Position numbers and translations under genes: made by a program. Source: Symbiodinium natans (lineage: Eukaryota; Sar; Dinophyceae; Suessiales; Symbiodiniaceae). Taken from it: a stretch of DNA of 64,000 bases. The stretch spans positions 62,001 through 126,000 of the forward strand of contig CAJNDS010000391.1 of assembly GCA_905221605.1 (NCBI GenBank), read 5' to 3'. The notes under the pieces were generated by a model, which was not told where the DNA came from, searched no databases, and saw nothing but the letters and a program-made list of their open reading frames with translations. Positions 22,100 through 34,144 of the stretch are shown here, one piece after another. Numbering within the stretch: position 1 is the stretch's first letter; the number at the start of each line of letters is the position of its first letter.

Positions 22100-23850
22100 T
22101 CGGCCGAGAATCTTTGCAGTGAGGATGCCACTTGAAATGTTGACGCCCTGACTGCAGTTTCCTTGGTGGCCCCAGCAAACTCGACTAGAATGAGGGTAGG
22201 TTTAGGGCTTAGGGCTTAGGGCTTAGGGCTTAGGGCTTAGGGCTTAGGGCTTAGGGCTTAGGGCTTAGGGCTTAGGGCTTAGGGTTTAGGGTTTAGGGTT
22301 TAGGGTTTAGGGTTTAGGGTTTAGGGTTTAGGGTTTAGGGTTTAGGGTTCAGGATACTCTATAAGGGAACCTTGAACCAACAAAAGGACAAAGGGCAATG
22401 GGCTACCAAGTTTCCTGGCGCTGTTGATGTCCTCAGTGCAGTGGGAGGAGCTTCGGATGGTTAGTTCCAAACCCTAAACCCTAAACCCTAAACCCTAAAC
22501 CCTAAACCCTAAACCCTAAACCCTAAACCGTTCTTGCGTACCCTAATTTTTTAGGGGCCGCCTGAGAATCAGGACCCCAAAAGGGACCATATTTCTAGAG
22601 AAGAGAGCAGATGTTGGAGTTTGGATGCATAGGCCTGTTGGGGCATCGATTCGTACTATGGCCTTTTGGGGTTACGGTTTGTCCACCCTGAACCCTAACC
22701 CTAAACCCTAAACCCTAAACCCTACAGGCCTAAACCCAAAACCCTAGACCCTAAACGCGAGTTTTCGGATTCGGGCAGTTTCTCGGCGAGTTGAACCACC
22801 CCAGGAGCTGCTCGCGTTGTCGACGAAAACTCCTCAACCCTAAACCCTAAACCCTAAACCCTAAACCCTAAACCCTAAACCCCCAGGTTCTGAAAGCTGA
22901 ACTCGCAACTCTGTAGAGCTGTGCCTTGGGGACCAAGTGAACCCTGAAATTGGGATCATATACCCCAAACCAGAAACCGCGACTACTAAACCCTAAACAC
23001 TAAATCCGAAACCCTAAACCCTAAACCCTAAACCCTTTACCAGAAACCACAACGATGATTCTTCGTAAGGCAATGTGACCCACAACTCCATAATTCCTAA
23101 TAAGGTACTATGACCGATTACAAACCGCTACTATAATTCCGACTAAGGCAATATGAACCCTAAGCCCTTTCAACGTTCAATCGGTTCCCTGGGCTGTTGA
23201 GGGTCCAGGTTTCAAAGGGTTTCGAGCCTAGGGCCTAGGGTGTAGGGTTTAGGGGTTAGCTACATGGTCCCTTCAAAGGGGACCCCTTACATACCCCTCG
23301 AATGCCCTATGCAATCCAAGGGCCCCAGACTTCAGAAAGCTTTAGAGGAGGCAAGGGACAATCTTAAAGGAATGTTAAAGGACTACCCTTAGACTAACCA
23401 CGTAACCCCTAAGCCTATACCCTAAACCCTTTTTCACCGAACCCTAAACCCTAAACCCTAAACCCTAAACACTAAACCCTAAACCCTGAAACAAAAACTG
23501 TCAGCCCTGCAGGGTTTATCGTGTTCGGGGTTCGACTCTCACACAAGGATCTGCCGGTGAGGTAGGTTGTTGCGGCTCCATCCAAGTCATCTGATGCTTG
23601 GGTACCCGAAACCCTAAACCCTAAGCCCCAAACCCTAAACCCTAAACCCTGAACCCTAAACCCTAAACCCTATTTGCATCTGGACTCTTTGAACGGCCCC
23701 CTGCAGCCCTTAGAATGCATAACCCCAAACCCTAAACCCTAAACCCTAAACCCTAAACCCTAAACCCTAACCTTCAAACCTTTCTCGGGCAAGCGGCGCC
23801 ACGTAGCTGGCCTCCATCCAGCACGACTCGCACACCCAGCCTCGAGTTTG
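22100..23850 (-). CDS. Minus-strand exon series, unknown protein
   Basis: Open islands: 23782-23850 (RGWVCESCWMEASYVAP, donor GTTTGAAGG), 23512-23613 (ASDDLDGAATTYLTGRSL), 22755-22832 (TTRAAPGVVQLAEKLPES) and 22100-22197 (ILVEFAGATKETAVRAS, TFQVASSLQRFSAEG). The first has a C-x2-C pair that could be half of a zinc site. No family assigned; continuity between islands is inferred. Confidence 0.45.
22201..22350. repeat. TTAGGGC array passing into TTTAGGG array
   Basis: About 12 units of the variant 7-mer TTAGGGC followed directly by about 10 canonical TTTAGGG units, showing homogenisation of a variant next to the canonical unit. Confidence 0.9.
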
Positions 23851-24029
23851 TTGGGTTTAGGGTTTAGGGTTTAGGGTTTAGGGTTTAGGGTTTAGGGTTT
23901 AGGGTTTAGGGTTTAGGGTTTAGGGGTTAGGGTTTAGGGTTTAGGGTTTAGGGTTATAGAAAATGTCTAAGGTTCATGTCCGGAGTTTTGACCGAAAGTT
24001 TTGTGCGAAAGTGTTGTTTTTTGCTTTGG

Positions 24030-24150
24030 ACTGGGGCTGGGGCTGGGGGGCGGGGGGCTGCGCTGGTGGGCTTGGGCTGGGGGGGCTGGGGCTGGGGGGG
24101 CTGGGGCTGGGGCTGTGGGGCTGGGGGGCTGGGGCTGGGGCGGAGGCGCT
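24030..24150. repeat. G-rich minisatellite (GGGGCT)n
   Basis: Dense G-runs (GGGGCTGGGGCT and similar) on the plus strand that could form G-quadruplexes. Open frames through it (Pro-rich on minus, Gly/Trp-rich on plus) are low-complexity artefacts. Confidence 0.8.
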
Positions 24151-24623
24151 GTCATCGAGTCAAACTTGGCTGCTTAGATAAATAGTTTGGGATAATTCAG
24201 AATGATACAACCACTTTGGATGAATTGACTTAAGCTCTGCTTGTCAGCTGTTTAGACAAATAGCTTGGAACCCAAAGGTTTGAATGAGTTGACTATTTGG
24301 CCTGCCGAAGGCGTGTTGGATTCATTTACTTAAGCTCGGCTTGTCAGAATAACATGGGGCATTCATGATGATACCACATACAATTTCTATTTAACCTGGT
24401 CTTGAGGGTTTAGGGTTTAGGGTTCAGGGTTTAGGGTTTAGGGTTCGGGACGACTCAGCTGCATATATTAACCCCAAGCCCTAAGCCCTAAACAATAAGT
24501 GCTGAGTGTTCGATGGACACTGCAGCCACTACACATAACAAGACACCATGGGGACCAAACGAACCCTACAAATACTACAACGATTCCAATTAAGGTATAA
24601 TAAACCATAAACCCTTTTAGGCT

Positions 24624-24975
24624 TCATGTGGTCCCCAAGGAAGTGCTTTCATCGGAGTGTCCTGAGGAGAAGATCTTCAAACCGTTCGCCGCGATCAGCC
24701 TGCGACGGCTACAGAATCCATCCCACTCGGTCTTATACAGTTTATAAGCCAGCAATGAAGTTGAGCGAGGTTTCGTTAAAGGAGCTTGTTCTGCAAGTGT
24801 CAGGTTTTTACTTGGAGGTGTTGGTCCTAAACCCTAAACCCTAAACCCTAAACCTTAAACCCTAAACCCTGTTGGGTTGCCTGCTTCGAGTTATAACGTG
24901 GCGCATGCACATGAGAGGCCGCACCCGGGACCAAACCACTTTCAAGAATGTTTGCGTAGAGTTGAGCCAGGCTGT
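24624..24975 (-). CDS. Last two exons of an unknown gene, telomere-array intron between them
   Basis: Exon 24868-24975 reads SLAQLYANILESGLVPG, ASHVHAPRYNSKQATQ. Exon 24624-24790 reads EQAPLTKPRSTSLLAYK, LYKTEWDGFCSRRRL, IAANGLKIFSSGHSDES and ends with TGA at 24626-24624. The 77-nt intron (24791-24867) starts GTTTAGGG and ends TTGCAG. Phase fits exactly (G|AA). Product unknown. The stretch from about 24.2 to 24.6 kb downstream looks like 3' untranslated or intergenic sequence. Confidence 0.6.
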
Positions 24976-25301
24976 GAAACCCTAAACCCTAAACCCTAAA
25001 CCCTACAAACCCTAAGCCCTTTTGATCCGCACTACCATTAATCATTAATGCCCTCGTAATATTAAAAACAAGGGAGAGAGGGGGAGGGGGGGGGGATTAG
25101 TATTTGTGGGAAGGGATTCGCACCGTAGCACCCTTTAACCCCAACTCTCGCTCGACTGGAGTGATTAGCCTGGCACGACGCGAACACATCAAGGCTTCGG
25201 GATTCTGATCCCTGGTTTAGGGTTTAGGTTTTAGGGTTTAGGGTTTAGGGTCCACGCAGTCTGTCGCTGCCTTGAGGAGAAGCGGAGGATAATCTTTCCG
25301 G

Positions 25302-25410
25302 TCACGTGGAATTCCTGGGTGCAAGCATGCGGGAGGTGAGGGCCGAAATCCATGATCGAGGTTCCAGGGCGTGCTGTTCGCAGTCGATCATGTGGAGAAC
25401 CTTGCTTTGG
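25302..25410 (-). CDS. C-terminal exon, unknown protein
   Basis: After a CAAAG acceptor-like site the minus strand reads VLHMIDCEQHALEPRSW, ISALTSRMLAPRNST and ends with TGA at 25304-25302. An overlapping frame is also open but less protein-like. No family recognised. Confidence 0.5.
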
Positions 25411-26513
25411 GTAGGTCATGCACATATGGTCCTTTCTCGAATAGTTGTGGTGCCTTTTAGGGTTTTGGGTTTGGGGTTTAGGGATACGGCGGCCCTCATA
25501 TTCAGGGTGCCCAACAAAAACCCAGTTTTTGGGTTTAGGGTTTAGGGGTTAGGGTGTAGGGTTTAGGGTTTAGGGTATCGGCACCATGTTGGCGCATGTT
25601 TAGGCGTCTGTACGCACTAGGTGCTGTACGCGGCTTGCTTCTGTGTCGCAGAAGGCGAATCTGGGTGAAAGGTGCTAAGCTAAGGGCTTAGCTTAGGGTT
25701 AGGGTGCAGCCTTTTATGAAAATTGAGTTGGTGGACCTGACACGCTTTTTTGCAAGCCGGACTGTGTGGAAACATCCCTGAGTGGGGGAATCACTGGTGT
25801 AGTTCAAGGAGGGTGTAGGGTTTAGTTAGGGTTTAGGGTTTAGGGTTTAGGGCTTAGGGTTTAGGGCTTAGGGTTTAGGGCTTAGGGTTTAGGGTTTAGG
25901 GTTTCGGGTTTAGGGTTAGTTCAAGGAGGGTCTTTGTTCAGCAGGAGCACATCGAGGGGCTTTCGGCCCGCATGGACTACTTACTGTTGGTTAGTAGGGA
26001 ATGGGGGAATGAGGTACCCTACATAATCCCTTAAAGCCTTTAAGTTAAAGGTATATATATATGTCTATCTATAGGGCGAATTTTTAGGGTTTAGGATGGG
26101 CTTGAGAGAGGTGGACTATGTGCAAAAGAAATAACAAATCGGCAAGCGGGTGGACTGGATAAAGAAAGCTCCCCACACGACATGCAAGTCTCAACGGTCT
26201 ACATCTACCAGGCCAACCTTTTTGGAGAATCGCCTGCCCTGCCGGACAAAAGCAACTGCTGAGTGTGCTACGCGTTCCTACGCTTTCCCACGTGCCACCT
26301 TGTGACTTTTAAACACACCTACACAGTAGATTCTATGGTTTGGGCAAGTGTTTCCCATAGAGGTACATATAGGACCCTTTAGGAAATGCATTTTTTTGCT
26401 TTGCGGCATCAAGGTGCGCCTTGGGAAGCCAAGATGCCGCGTTGTGCGGGTACGAATACGAACTCTTCTCAGGGAGCACGATGTCGCCATCCCAGCTCAT
26501 GACCTGGCACCGC

Positions 26514-26615
26514 TGGGAGGTTCATGGGTACTTAGAGCCCGAATTATAAGGTATTTATCTTAGAGGGCTTGTAAGTGCAGTTAAAATTGCGGTTATGAGT
26601 ACTCTGAACCTCCAA
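26514..26615. mobile_element. Hairpin element, family G
   Basis: Inverted GGGAGGTTCATGGGTACTTA and GAGTACTCTGAACCTCCAA ends; about 100 bp. Confidence 0.6.
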
Positions 26616-26844
26616 GCCCTAAACCCTAAACCCTAAACTAACCGTGGCTCTCACTCACGCCAACAAAGCAGCGGACAAATCCGGCCAGTGCCTTGTCAAA
26701 CTGCGGATTCAAAGTGCATTCTCTGCCTTCGACCTGGGCTGAACTCTAAAAAATGTGCATTTGTACGACATCTATACATACTATATGCTATACCATACTA
26801 TGTATTCTATATACATATATATATATATGTACACATCTCTCTAT

Positions 26845-27098
26845 CTGTATCTGTATCTGTTTCTGTATCTGATGTATCTGTATCTGTATCTGTATCTGTA
26901 TCTGTATCTGTATCTGTATCTGTATCTCTTTCTTTAGTACTATCTCTATCTCTATCTCTATCTCTATCTCTATCTCTATCTCTATCTCTATCTCTATCTC
27001 TATCTCTATCTCTATCTCTATCTCTATCTCTATCTCTATCTCTATCTCTATCTCTATCTCTATCTCTATCTCTATCTCTATCTCTATCTCTATCTCTA

Positions 27099-27129
<31 letters not shown>

Positions 27130-27150
27130 TCTCTCGCTCTCTCTCTCGCT
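26845..27150. repeat. Compound microsatellite (TCTGTA)n-(TCTCTA)n-(CT)n
   Basis: Hexamer TCTGTA about 26,845-26,925, hexamer CTCTAT about 26,941-27,100, then (CT)n to about 27,150. Long open frames on both strands (SLSLSL / DRDRDR) are artefacts. Confidence 0.95.
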
Positions 27151-27439
27151 TGCCGCCGAGGTCTCGGGCCCTTCCCACCCCGCCCTAACTGCTCATTTCA
27201 GCAGGCTTCACAACCGTGGGTTTCTTGTTCGGGTTGCGAAGGCCCAGGCCGAGGCGGGTCGCAAAAGCATAAATTGCCAAATACTGTCTACTCTAAACCA
27301 CGATTTGCTTAAGAACCCCCCCCAAACAATAAAATACATTACCCTTAGAAGGAAGAATCTTTTCTGTTTTGGGGGTTCTTAAGCAATTTGTAACCTCAAC
27401 TGCTAGCAACAAAACGAAATGCTCGTACGCAACCCTTTC

Positions 27440-27895
27440 AGGTGGTCAAGGAGCAGATGTACAAAAAGCTGGCAATGTCGTCGTTGTGGTTGTGGCAGTC
27501 ACATTTGCGGCAGTCGTGGAGGTGGTGGTAGTTTCGTCCTTAGGGTTCCAGCATTTTCGGGCACTGTCCAGGCATCGTCTTGCTCCACCCTAAACCCTCA
27601 ACCCTCAACCCTCAACCCTAAACCCTAAACCCTAAGTTGGTACACAAAGGCATCTTTCAGCTCAGAAACACATGATCGATGAAGAAGGAATGAGGCATTT
27701 GCAACAGGAAACTTTAGGGTTTAGGGGTTAGGGAAACTTCCTTCCGGACTTTGCCTATTCCAAGCGGCGCTATACACACCCAGCGCGAGCAGCCAAAACA
27801 GAATGCAGCACTGCCACATCGCTGAGTTCGAGGCTCACGTCGGGGAACGGTTGTTGAATGGAAGGCTTGTTTGATGTGGACTGCATGATTTCATG
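27440..27895 (-). CDS. Exon candidates, unknown protein
   Basis: Island 27790-27890 reads MQSTSNKPSIQQPFPDVSL, ELSDVAVLHSVLAARAG with a GTGTGTAT donor. Island 27440-27590 reads CLDSARKCWNPKDE followed by a threonine-rich run. No family recognised. This is the last clear minus-strand coding before the repeat-poor 28-34.8 kb stretch. Confidence 0.4.
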
Positions 27896-28341
27896 GTTCA
27901 GGTGTTAGATGGTGTTGGCTAGCAGCGACTAGCAATAAGTTCTGGCTCGACCCGTTGGCCAACGCTGACAAAACCAGTTGCGTGGCTCAAGCTGCAAATC
28001 AAGCTGCGGCAGTCGGGTAGAAAAGATGAATTTCAAAGCGCAGAAAAAGAAACACCAACGATACATACGCTATGTATAACTCTATATCCATATATGTATG
28101 TATATATGTATGTGCATAGTATATACATACAAAGATATATGTGTAGACAAATTTAGAATGCACATGTTGATGTTCTGGCATGTCCTAGCACTACAGTATG
28201 CCGCCCATTACAATGGACCTTCAGCTCGTCCCACATGGATCTGCCCTCAACCTCCAAAATCCCGAACCATCTCGCAAGTTTGCGCCATCCGAACAAACAG
28301 ATTTGCTTTCAGGTTTCAAAATTCACAGAAGGAATTATGGA

Positions 28342-28505
28342 CTACTCCACCACACGCATGGAGACACCATATCGGTTGCGTAGCGCAGCTCGCAGGCCGC
28401 CTGCCAGCGCCACGGCCCGCCTCAACGCATCGGCGGCCAAACGTTTCTTCCGGGCGATCCTTGGTGTTTTGGCTCGTGAGGACTTTCGCTCGATTAGTTA
28501 CAGGA
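28342..28505 (-). CDS. Basic C-terminal exon candidate (strand uncertain)
   Basis: The minus strand reads ERKSSRAKTPRIARKKRLA, ADALRRAVALAGGLRAAL and ends with TAG at 28344-28342. The plus strand of the same DNA is also open, so the call rests on strand consistency with its neighbours. Confidence 0.3.
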
Positions 28506-28819
28506 TGTTACAGGTGTAGGTCTATGTATATGTGCATGTATATGTATGTGCGTACCATCTACACAATAGGGGAAAACGTGGCGAACTCGCAAAAATGAAT
28601 CGCGTTCACATTGACTGTGCCCATGAAAAATCACATGAAAAAAAGTTCCTGCATGCTGATACCAAGGTGCTGGGCAAGTGCCTCCTCGAACCTGGGCACG
28701 ACACATTACAGCTCACGGCACTACCATTGCAAGATATTGCAAGTCAATGCATTTGGGGAAGGGGCATTGAACCAGCAACTAAGCAACGACACAATGAGTA
28801 CGTATACCCATGCTGCAGT

Positions 28820-29065
28820 TCAGCCATCGCACTGCGCCAACCCCATCCCGAAGTTGGTCTCGAGCGGGTCGCTTTCGATGACCTGCGCACGGCCCGCCGA
28901 ACAATGGTTGTGACGGCGACAGGTTCGGAACATGCGCAGCCAAACCTCGTGGAGCTTCACGAACGGAACGCATTTTGTTTTTTTTTTAACCACCTTTTTA
29001 CAGGCATCGAAAAGTAAGCGGTCCCAGTGTTGTAAACTCTCGCCTCTCGAAATTGGTCCGCACAC
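28820..29065 (-). CDS. Small open frame, unknown
   Basis: 81 codons from ATG at 29065 to a stop at 28820, protein-like (WDRLLFDACKKVVKKKT, FVKLHEVWLRMFRTC). A 161-codon plus-strand frame (28532-29017) overlaps it, so strand and reality are both uncertain. Confidence 0.3.
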   Translation of the reverse strand: MCGPISRGESLQHWDRLLFDACKKVVKKKTKCVPFVKLHEVWLRMFRTCRRHNHCSAGRAQVIESDPLETNFGMGLAQCDG

Positions 29066-29067
29066 GG

Positions 29068-29235
29068 AAGTATATTTTTATAATAAATTTATTTATAAAA
29101 TAATTTATTAATAATCAAAATAAACTAATTTTTGAAATTATTTTTTACAAAAAAACTTGTTAAAAAATAATGTTGAATAAAACAAAGATCTAAGCCTATG
29201 ATTAATTTAACAAATCTTAAGCACCACATACGGAG
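29068..29235. other. AT-rich island
   Basis: About 165 bp of very A/T-rich sequence (runs of A, T, TTTATTTATAAAATAA) in otherwise GC-rich surroundings. Abrupt edges. Could be an organelle-DNA insert or decayed element; no gene seen. Confidence 0.7.
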
Positions 29236-29239
29236 GTGT

Positions 29240-32200
29240 TTTGTCGATCATGTTTTCGCGTTTTTTTTTTCGCGTCTTTTTTTATGTTATTGTTTAGCGT
29301 CTTTCTTTTGCCCGCCAGAGACATGTCCTTGAACGACCGTGAGACACAGTCAGAAGTGAAACCGCATACGTCATGATCATGATATCAACTTGCAAGCACG
29401 AAAGCAACAACAATGGCAACGTGCCTCTGTCAGCGCTGCCGACTATCCGGGACCGGTTCCGTCCCTCGCGCGTCCGCGAGCAGGTCCCCCAACGGCAACT
29501 CGAACAGCGACATGGCACACGCACGCTGACCCGCCACCGCCGGCATGCCAGTCTATCTGTGGACACTGCCCTGGCCTCAAGGCCGATGACAACCAACCGG
29601 CAAGCTGCCAGGAGCTCGGGGCTCGGGGTACGTATCCTGGCGCTTCCGCGCCCCGAACCCTTAGAGGGGGGGGGGGGGATGCTGAAATTGTGATTTGCCA
29701 CTTGGGGCCCCGTGATGTGCGGCAGTCCTCGGACGTCATATGATGATGCCGTCCCGCCAGACCGGACTCACGAGCGCGGTGTCTATGGCCACTTGCGCGC
29801 TGAAACAGTCGGCGGTCGGCAAGCACAGAAACTCACCAGTGGGTTGCGGTGGGTTTGTCGGCCAAAAAGCTGGGGCGCACCGATCGCGGCGACTGTACCG
29901 CAGCTGCAGCGATCGTCGAAAACAGCTGCAGCCCGTGCGGCATCCGGCACCTGCGGCCGCGCAAAGCTTCCTCTACGGCACTCTAGCGCCACGCTCCCTT
30001 ATGTCGCAGGTTGGTCAGCTTTCCAGTCCGTTGCAGCAAAGCACAATGAACGTGTGCTGGACGGCGACACGAGGATGACACGAGGGCATGCACCACCACT
30101 GCCATGCCCAGGCTGATGAAGCAGGTTTTCTTGTCTTTGTGCGCGCGCACTGTCAGCGCAGTCTCAGTGCAGGAGGCGATGCACATGCCTACATGCGGGG
30201 GAGGCAAGGGCGGGGCCCTCAGAGTCGGCCAGGATGTCACTGAGGAGCGATCGAGGTTTGCCATCTTTTGCCATCGATCTCGGCCAAGGGGCAAAGCAAG
30301 AAGACCGGCGGCGAGGACCTTGGCCGCTGCGAAGGCGGACGCGCAGCCCGGGCGCAGCAACGGGCGAACAAGTGGATGAACGATGCTGCCTTGGCGCTTC
30401 AATGGCCACGGACTTCAATGCCCAGAACGGCAAAGGGCAATACCGCGAGCCGAGCAGCTCGGATAATTCGGGGTATGTGTGCTCTTTGCTTTGCCGGGCA
30501 GCGCAGCGCCCTTGCTTTGAAGCCTCCGGCAGCATGTGCAGTTGCGGCCCAGTCCAGCCAGTCGGCTAAACTGGCATGCAAACAGCTGCACTGCGATCAC
30601 CACCACTAACGACCAACCACTGGTAACACTGTACAAACGCTGCAGCGGCAGGGCGTGCGTGGACGACGCCCGTGTATTACGAGCGGTACTGAGCGTGGTA
30701 TTGACTGGGCCTCCGTGTTTTCCCTAGAGCGTGACGGCACCCGTGCTGCCGTGCTTGCGGTTTGCCTAAAACCTTGTACACGTGAACCTGGGAAGGGTTA
30801 GCAGGGTCCATCGGGTGCCCATGGTTGCCGCTGCAAGTACTAGTGCTGTTGCGCATGGGAATGCGCAGCGACCATGGCTTTGACATGCAAACCATCAAAA
30901 CAACTGCATTGCTGGGCAGCTGGGCGCATCAGGATGAATACCAAACGAAGGCACATCGAAAGCGTCTGTGATCCCCAGGGACATTTACTCAAGCCCGGCG
31001 ATGTCCCAAACAGGCAGGCAAATCAAGCGGGCCCATACGATCCCATACGCTCAGCAAGCGATGAAAAAGGCAAACCCAGTAGGCCAGAGAAGGGGCACCA
31101 CGCGGCTATGTTCAGGCTATGTTTGAATGGCGTGCTGCTCGTCCATCGAGCGAATTCGTCGCACGCAGCTTCACCGAGTACCTTGCACGTGAATGAATGA
31201 ATGCTGGCAGTGTGTTAGCGACATCACCACTGCTACATGCTTTCGTGCATCTAAAGTTGAACAGGAGCATGTCCTTCCCAAAAGCGAAACACTAGCGAGA
31301 CAAGCTCCATGGTTTCGGATGGCAAAACGGATGATTTGGGTGGTTCGGCAAGACCTCGTCCCACACTTTTGAGCAATGCACTGCACGAAAGTGGCGATCC
31401 CGAACTGGCTCCAGCGTTTGCGAGTTATTTCAACACTCATGGTGCAATCCATAACGAGACCGATGGCGCGCAATTTCCAAATTCTAGCCGCAGTTTGCCA
31501 AGCACCTCGAGACATGTGAGATGGGACACGATGTCATGCAAGGTCAAGTTGAGACGATACACCGTCGGATGTTGTCGTGCAAACTCATGACACATGAACG
31601 TATCTGACGATATGACGTTCTTGCCTCGGTCCCCGCACATGCCTCCTTGGAGACCGAACTGAGACCGAAATGCAGCACCCTGAAAAGGAGTCGTTGTGCA
31701 CGGCAAGGCCGAACTGTGTATCGAAATGACGACTTGTCCTAGTATCATACAAATCACAGGCATGCTCGTGTGCCGGAGGAAGACAATCTCGTGCTCGTGT
31801 GCCGGAGGAAGACAATCTCGTGCCTTGGTCCTCCGCACATGTTCGTCGTGAATCACAAGCAGTCGTCGCTATTGGGTCCTCGTCGTGCGCGGTTGTTGCG
31901 AAATGCAGAACACCATGTGGTTTAGTAGGAATCAAGGCTCGTGCGTAAGTTTCGCACGTGGGGAGGGAGAAGTCCACTCCACCCGACATCGGATTTCGGC
32001 TCGCCCACGCAAATTGGAGCAGGCGCCACAAGGCTGGTGGCGGGGGGGGAACAGAAAATCTGGGAAGGAGACCAGATTCTGGTTTGCTTTGTTGTTTGCT
32101 AGAGGTCGAGGCGAATTAATTCGCTGCGAGCACGCGCTGCGAGAGCGCGCTGCGCGCTGCGACAGAGATGATGCCAGTCTGCCGGAGACCTCACGCATCC

Positions 32201-33670
32201 TCACGCTCGACGTGCACGTACCCGCACAAGGGGATGGAGGAAGCTGGCAAATTCCGAAAATCGAACGCGTCAAAGGCATTCGTGACAAAAACTTCAAAAA
32301 AAACAACTTTCAAAGTCATGCATTCTTCGCGACACATGGGGTCCATGATCTTCGTTCTGCCCGCGCCGGACCCCAAAGCGATGACCTTCCTGATGGACCC
32401 CTCCTAGGACCACCGTTGCGTGTGCGACAATCAACCCTATAAACGTTTTCTTTCTAAGGGGTTACAGGGTATAATTGTCCGTCCTGGTACATGACCGCTT
32501 TGGCCGTTTTTGCTGTTGCAAGGCGTAAAGTCCGGGGACGACGTCGCCTCCAGCGGATCAACCTGCCGTCGTTGCCGACCGGGATCGCAGCCCAGCGTCG
32601 GACTGGCATCAACGCAAGTTCTCTTCTTGTACTCCCGAACCCTACAGAATAGCAGGTTGTACATATATATATATATTATAAATATTATAGTAATTAGAAA
32701 AATATTTATTTTTGTTATATAAGGCAATACCCCAAAAATGGTCGGTAAATGGAGCCCAATGGCAGGCGAATATCAATCCATAATCTGATCCAACTCGCGC
32801 AACACATGGCGTGCCAAGCTCGGCTGGCCCTTACCTGAAGGCTCGAATAAAAGGAACTACTTGGTTTAGTTATAGGGGATTTTAGTATACTACCCCAAAA
32901 AGGTTCTACATATAGGAGCCTTTGGGTAAGTTGCAATATACGACACCCAAGGAGATTCTCTGCACAGGCGTGGCTTCGATGCCGAAACGGTCCGCCGACG
33001 ACGACGCTCATGAACCTACAGCCCACCGGGACGGGCTGTTGTACCCTATAACCCCTTAAAAGGGCCTTTATAGGGTTGATTGTGGGCTAATAACCCATCC
33101 TGGTACAGCCCAGATCGGAGTGGGCCCGCGCGGCTTGGGCCGTAGCTCGTTGCCTGAGGCGTGCGGGCGCAAAATGGTCGGGCTGGCCGCGCACTCCCTG
33201 CAGCAACGCGGTCGTAGCATGGCAGGCACGCCTGGAAGTTGCTTTCGGCGCGGCACGAGCGGAATGGGTGATCCCTATAGAACCAGCTCCAGGGCAAGGA
33301 TGCAGACCTGGGATCGCGACGAGTGGTATAGGCAATCCAGCTTGATATGGCGTATGGGTCGCCAGTGTGCAAATTGAGCCTAAAAAAACATTGGTACGGT
33401 TGCGCACGTTTGCCCCACGAAATTTCGGCCCAAGAACCGAAGAGCGGCCGCGCACCGACGTCGTGCTTCCCTGGAGAAGTGAGGGCCCTTACGAATCCGC
33501 TCGCGCAAAACTTCCGGAGCCGTAGTTCGCCTTGGACTTCGCCCCAGCACAGCGGAGACCGACTTTATACTCCTATAGTGCATTGATGCCACAGCTGCGA
33601 CCGTAAGAAGCGGTCCCCCCGCTATTCTTGACGGAATCCATGCATTCGACGTACTGCCGACGGCTCACTG
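29240..33670. other. Unique GC-rich stretch without a supportable gene
   Basis: Several overlapping open frames of 60-185 codons exist on both strands, none with a recognisable domain, consistent strand or splice-compatible pattern. Local features: a 35-bp direct duplication at about 31,766-31,821 (CTCGTGTGCCGGAGGAAGAC repeated), poly-G at 29,664-29,677, and an A/T-rich pocket at 32,655-32,725. Could be a long intron, intergenic DNA or decayed elements. Confidence 0.5.
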
Positions 33671-33671
33671 A

Positions 33672-33780
33672 CCCAAAGGGTCCATGTACCTATATAGTAG
33701 ATACTTGGGCCTTAAAGGGGTTCCTATATAGTAGCTTTAGGGGCCAAGTATATACTATACAGGTACATGGACCCTTAGGG
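33672..33780. mobile_element. 109-bp hairpin element, family A, copy 1
   Basis: Begins CCCAAAGGGTCCATGTACC and ends GGTACATGGACCCTTAGGG, almost a perfect long inverted repeat. Identical to 40312-40420 except one base. Confidence 0.85.
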
Positions 33781-34144
33781 ACTGAGAGAAGATCGTAAGG
33801 CGGCGCCTCATCCTCTAACGATGCCGAGATCGGCGGGCATCGGCGGTTGAAATGCGCACTGATGACGTCTTGTCCGCTCGTCGTACCCTCTCCCAAACCA
33901 AAGCAAACATGTGCGTAAGCAACCATCGTGGTCCACATCCGACGCCGCGTCTTCCTACTATCGGGCAATCTTTATTACAATCATCTAAGACTGTGGCAAC
34001 TTCAACAGGTGCAGCGGTCGACACGTTTTGCAGCAGCAACACGCGGCAAGGCAACAACACATCGATCGTGCTGCCACACCGTGGAGCTGGCCGTGGCCAC
34101 GAGCGGCTTTGCACGACGGCCAGGCGCATGTCATCAGGAACAGA

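Larger units (their letters stand above)
1..27630. repeat. Dispersed interstitial TTTAGGG/CCCTAAA arrays, left block
   Basis: Dozens of short arrays (about 20-150 bp) of the 7-mer TTTAGGG or its complement, in both orientations, often degenerate (TTCAGGG, TTTGGGG, TTTCGGG, TGTAGGG). They alternate with unique islands of 50-200 bp, most of which read as minus-strand exons. It is not a true chromosome end: orientation switches repeatedly and coding islands persist throughout. Where exon phase can be tested, the arrays fall inside introns. Stretches between the exons listed separately hold only these arrays, short inverted-repeat elements and unclassified sequence. Confidence 0.95.

Noticed and set aside
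26688-27188. 166- and 123-codon frames in the CT-rich region
   Set aside because: They are Ser-Leu and Asp-Arg dipeptide runs dictated by the microsatellite.
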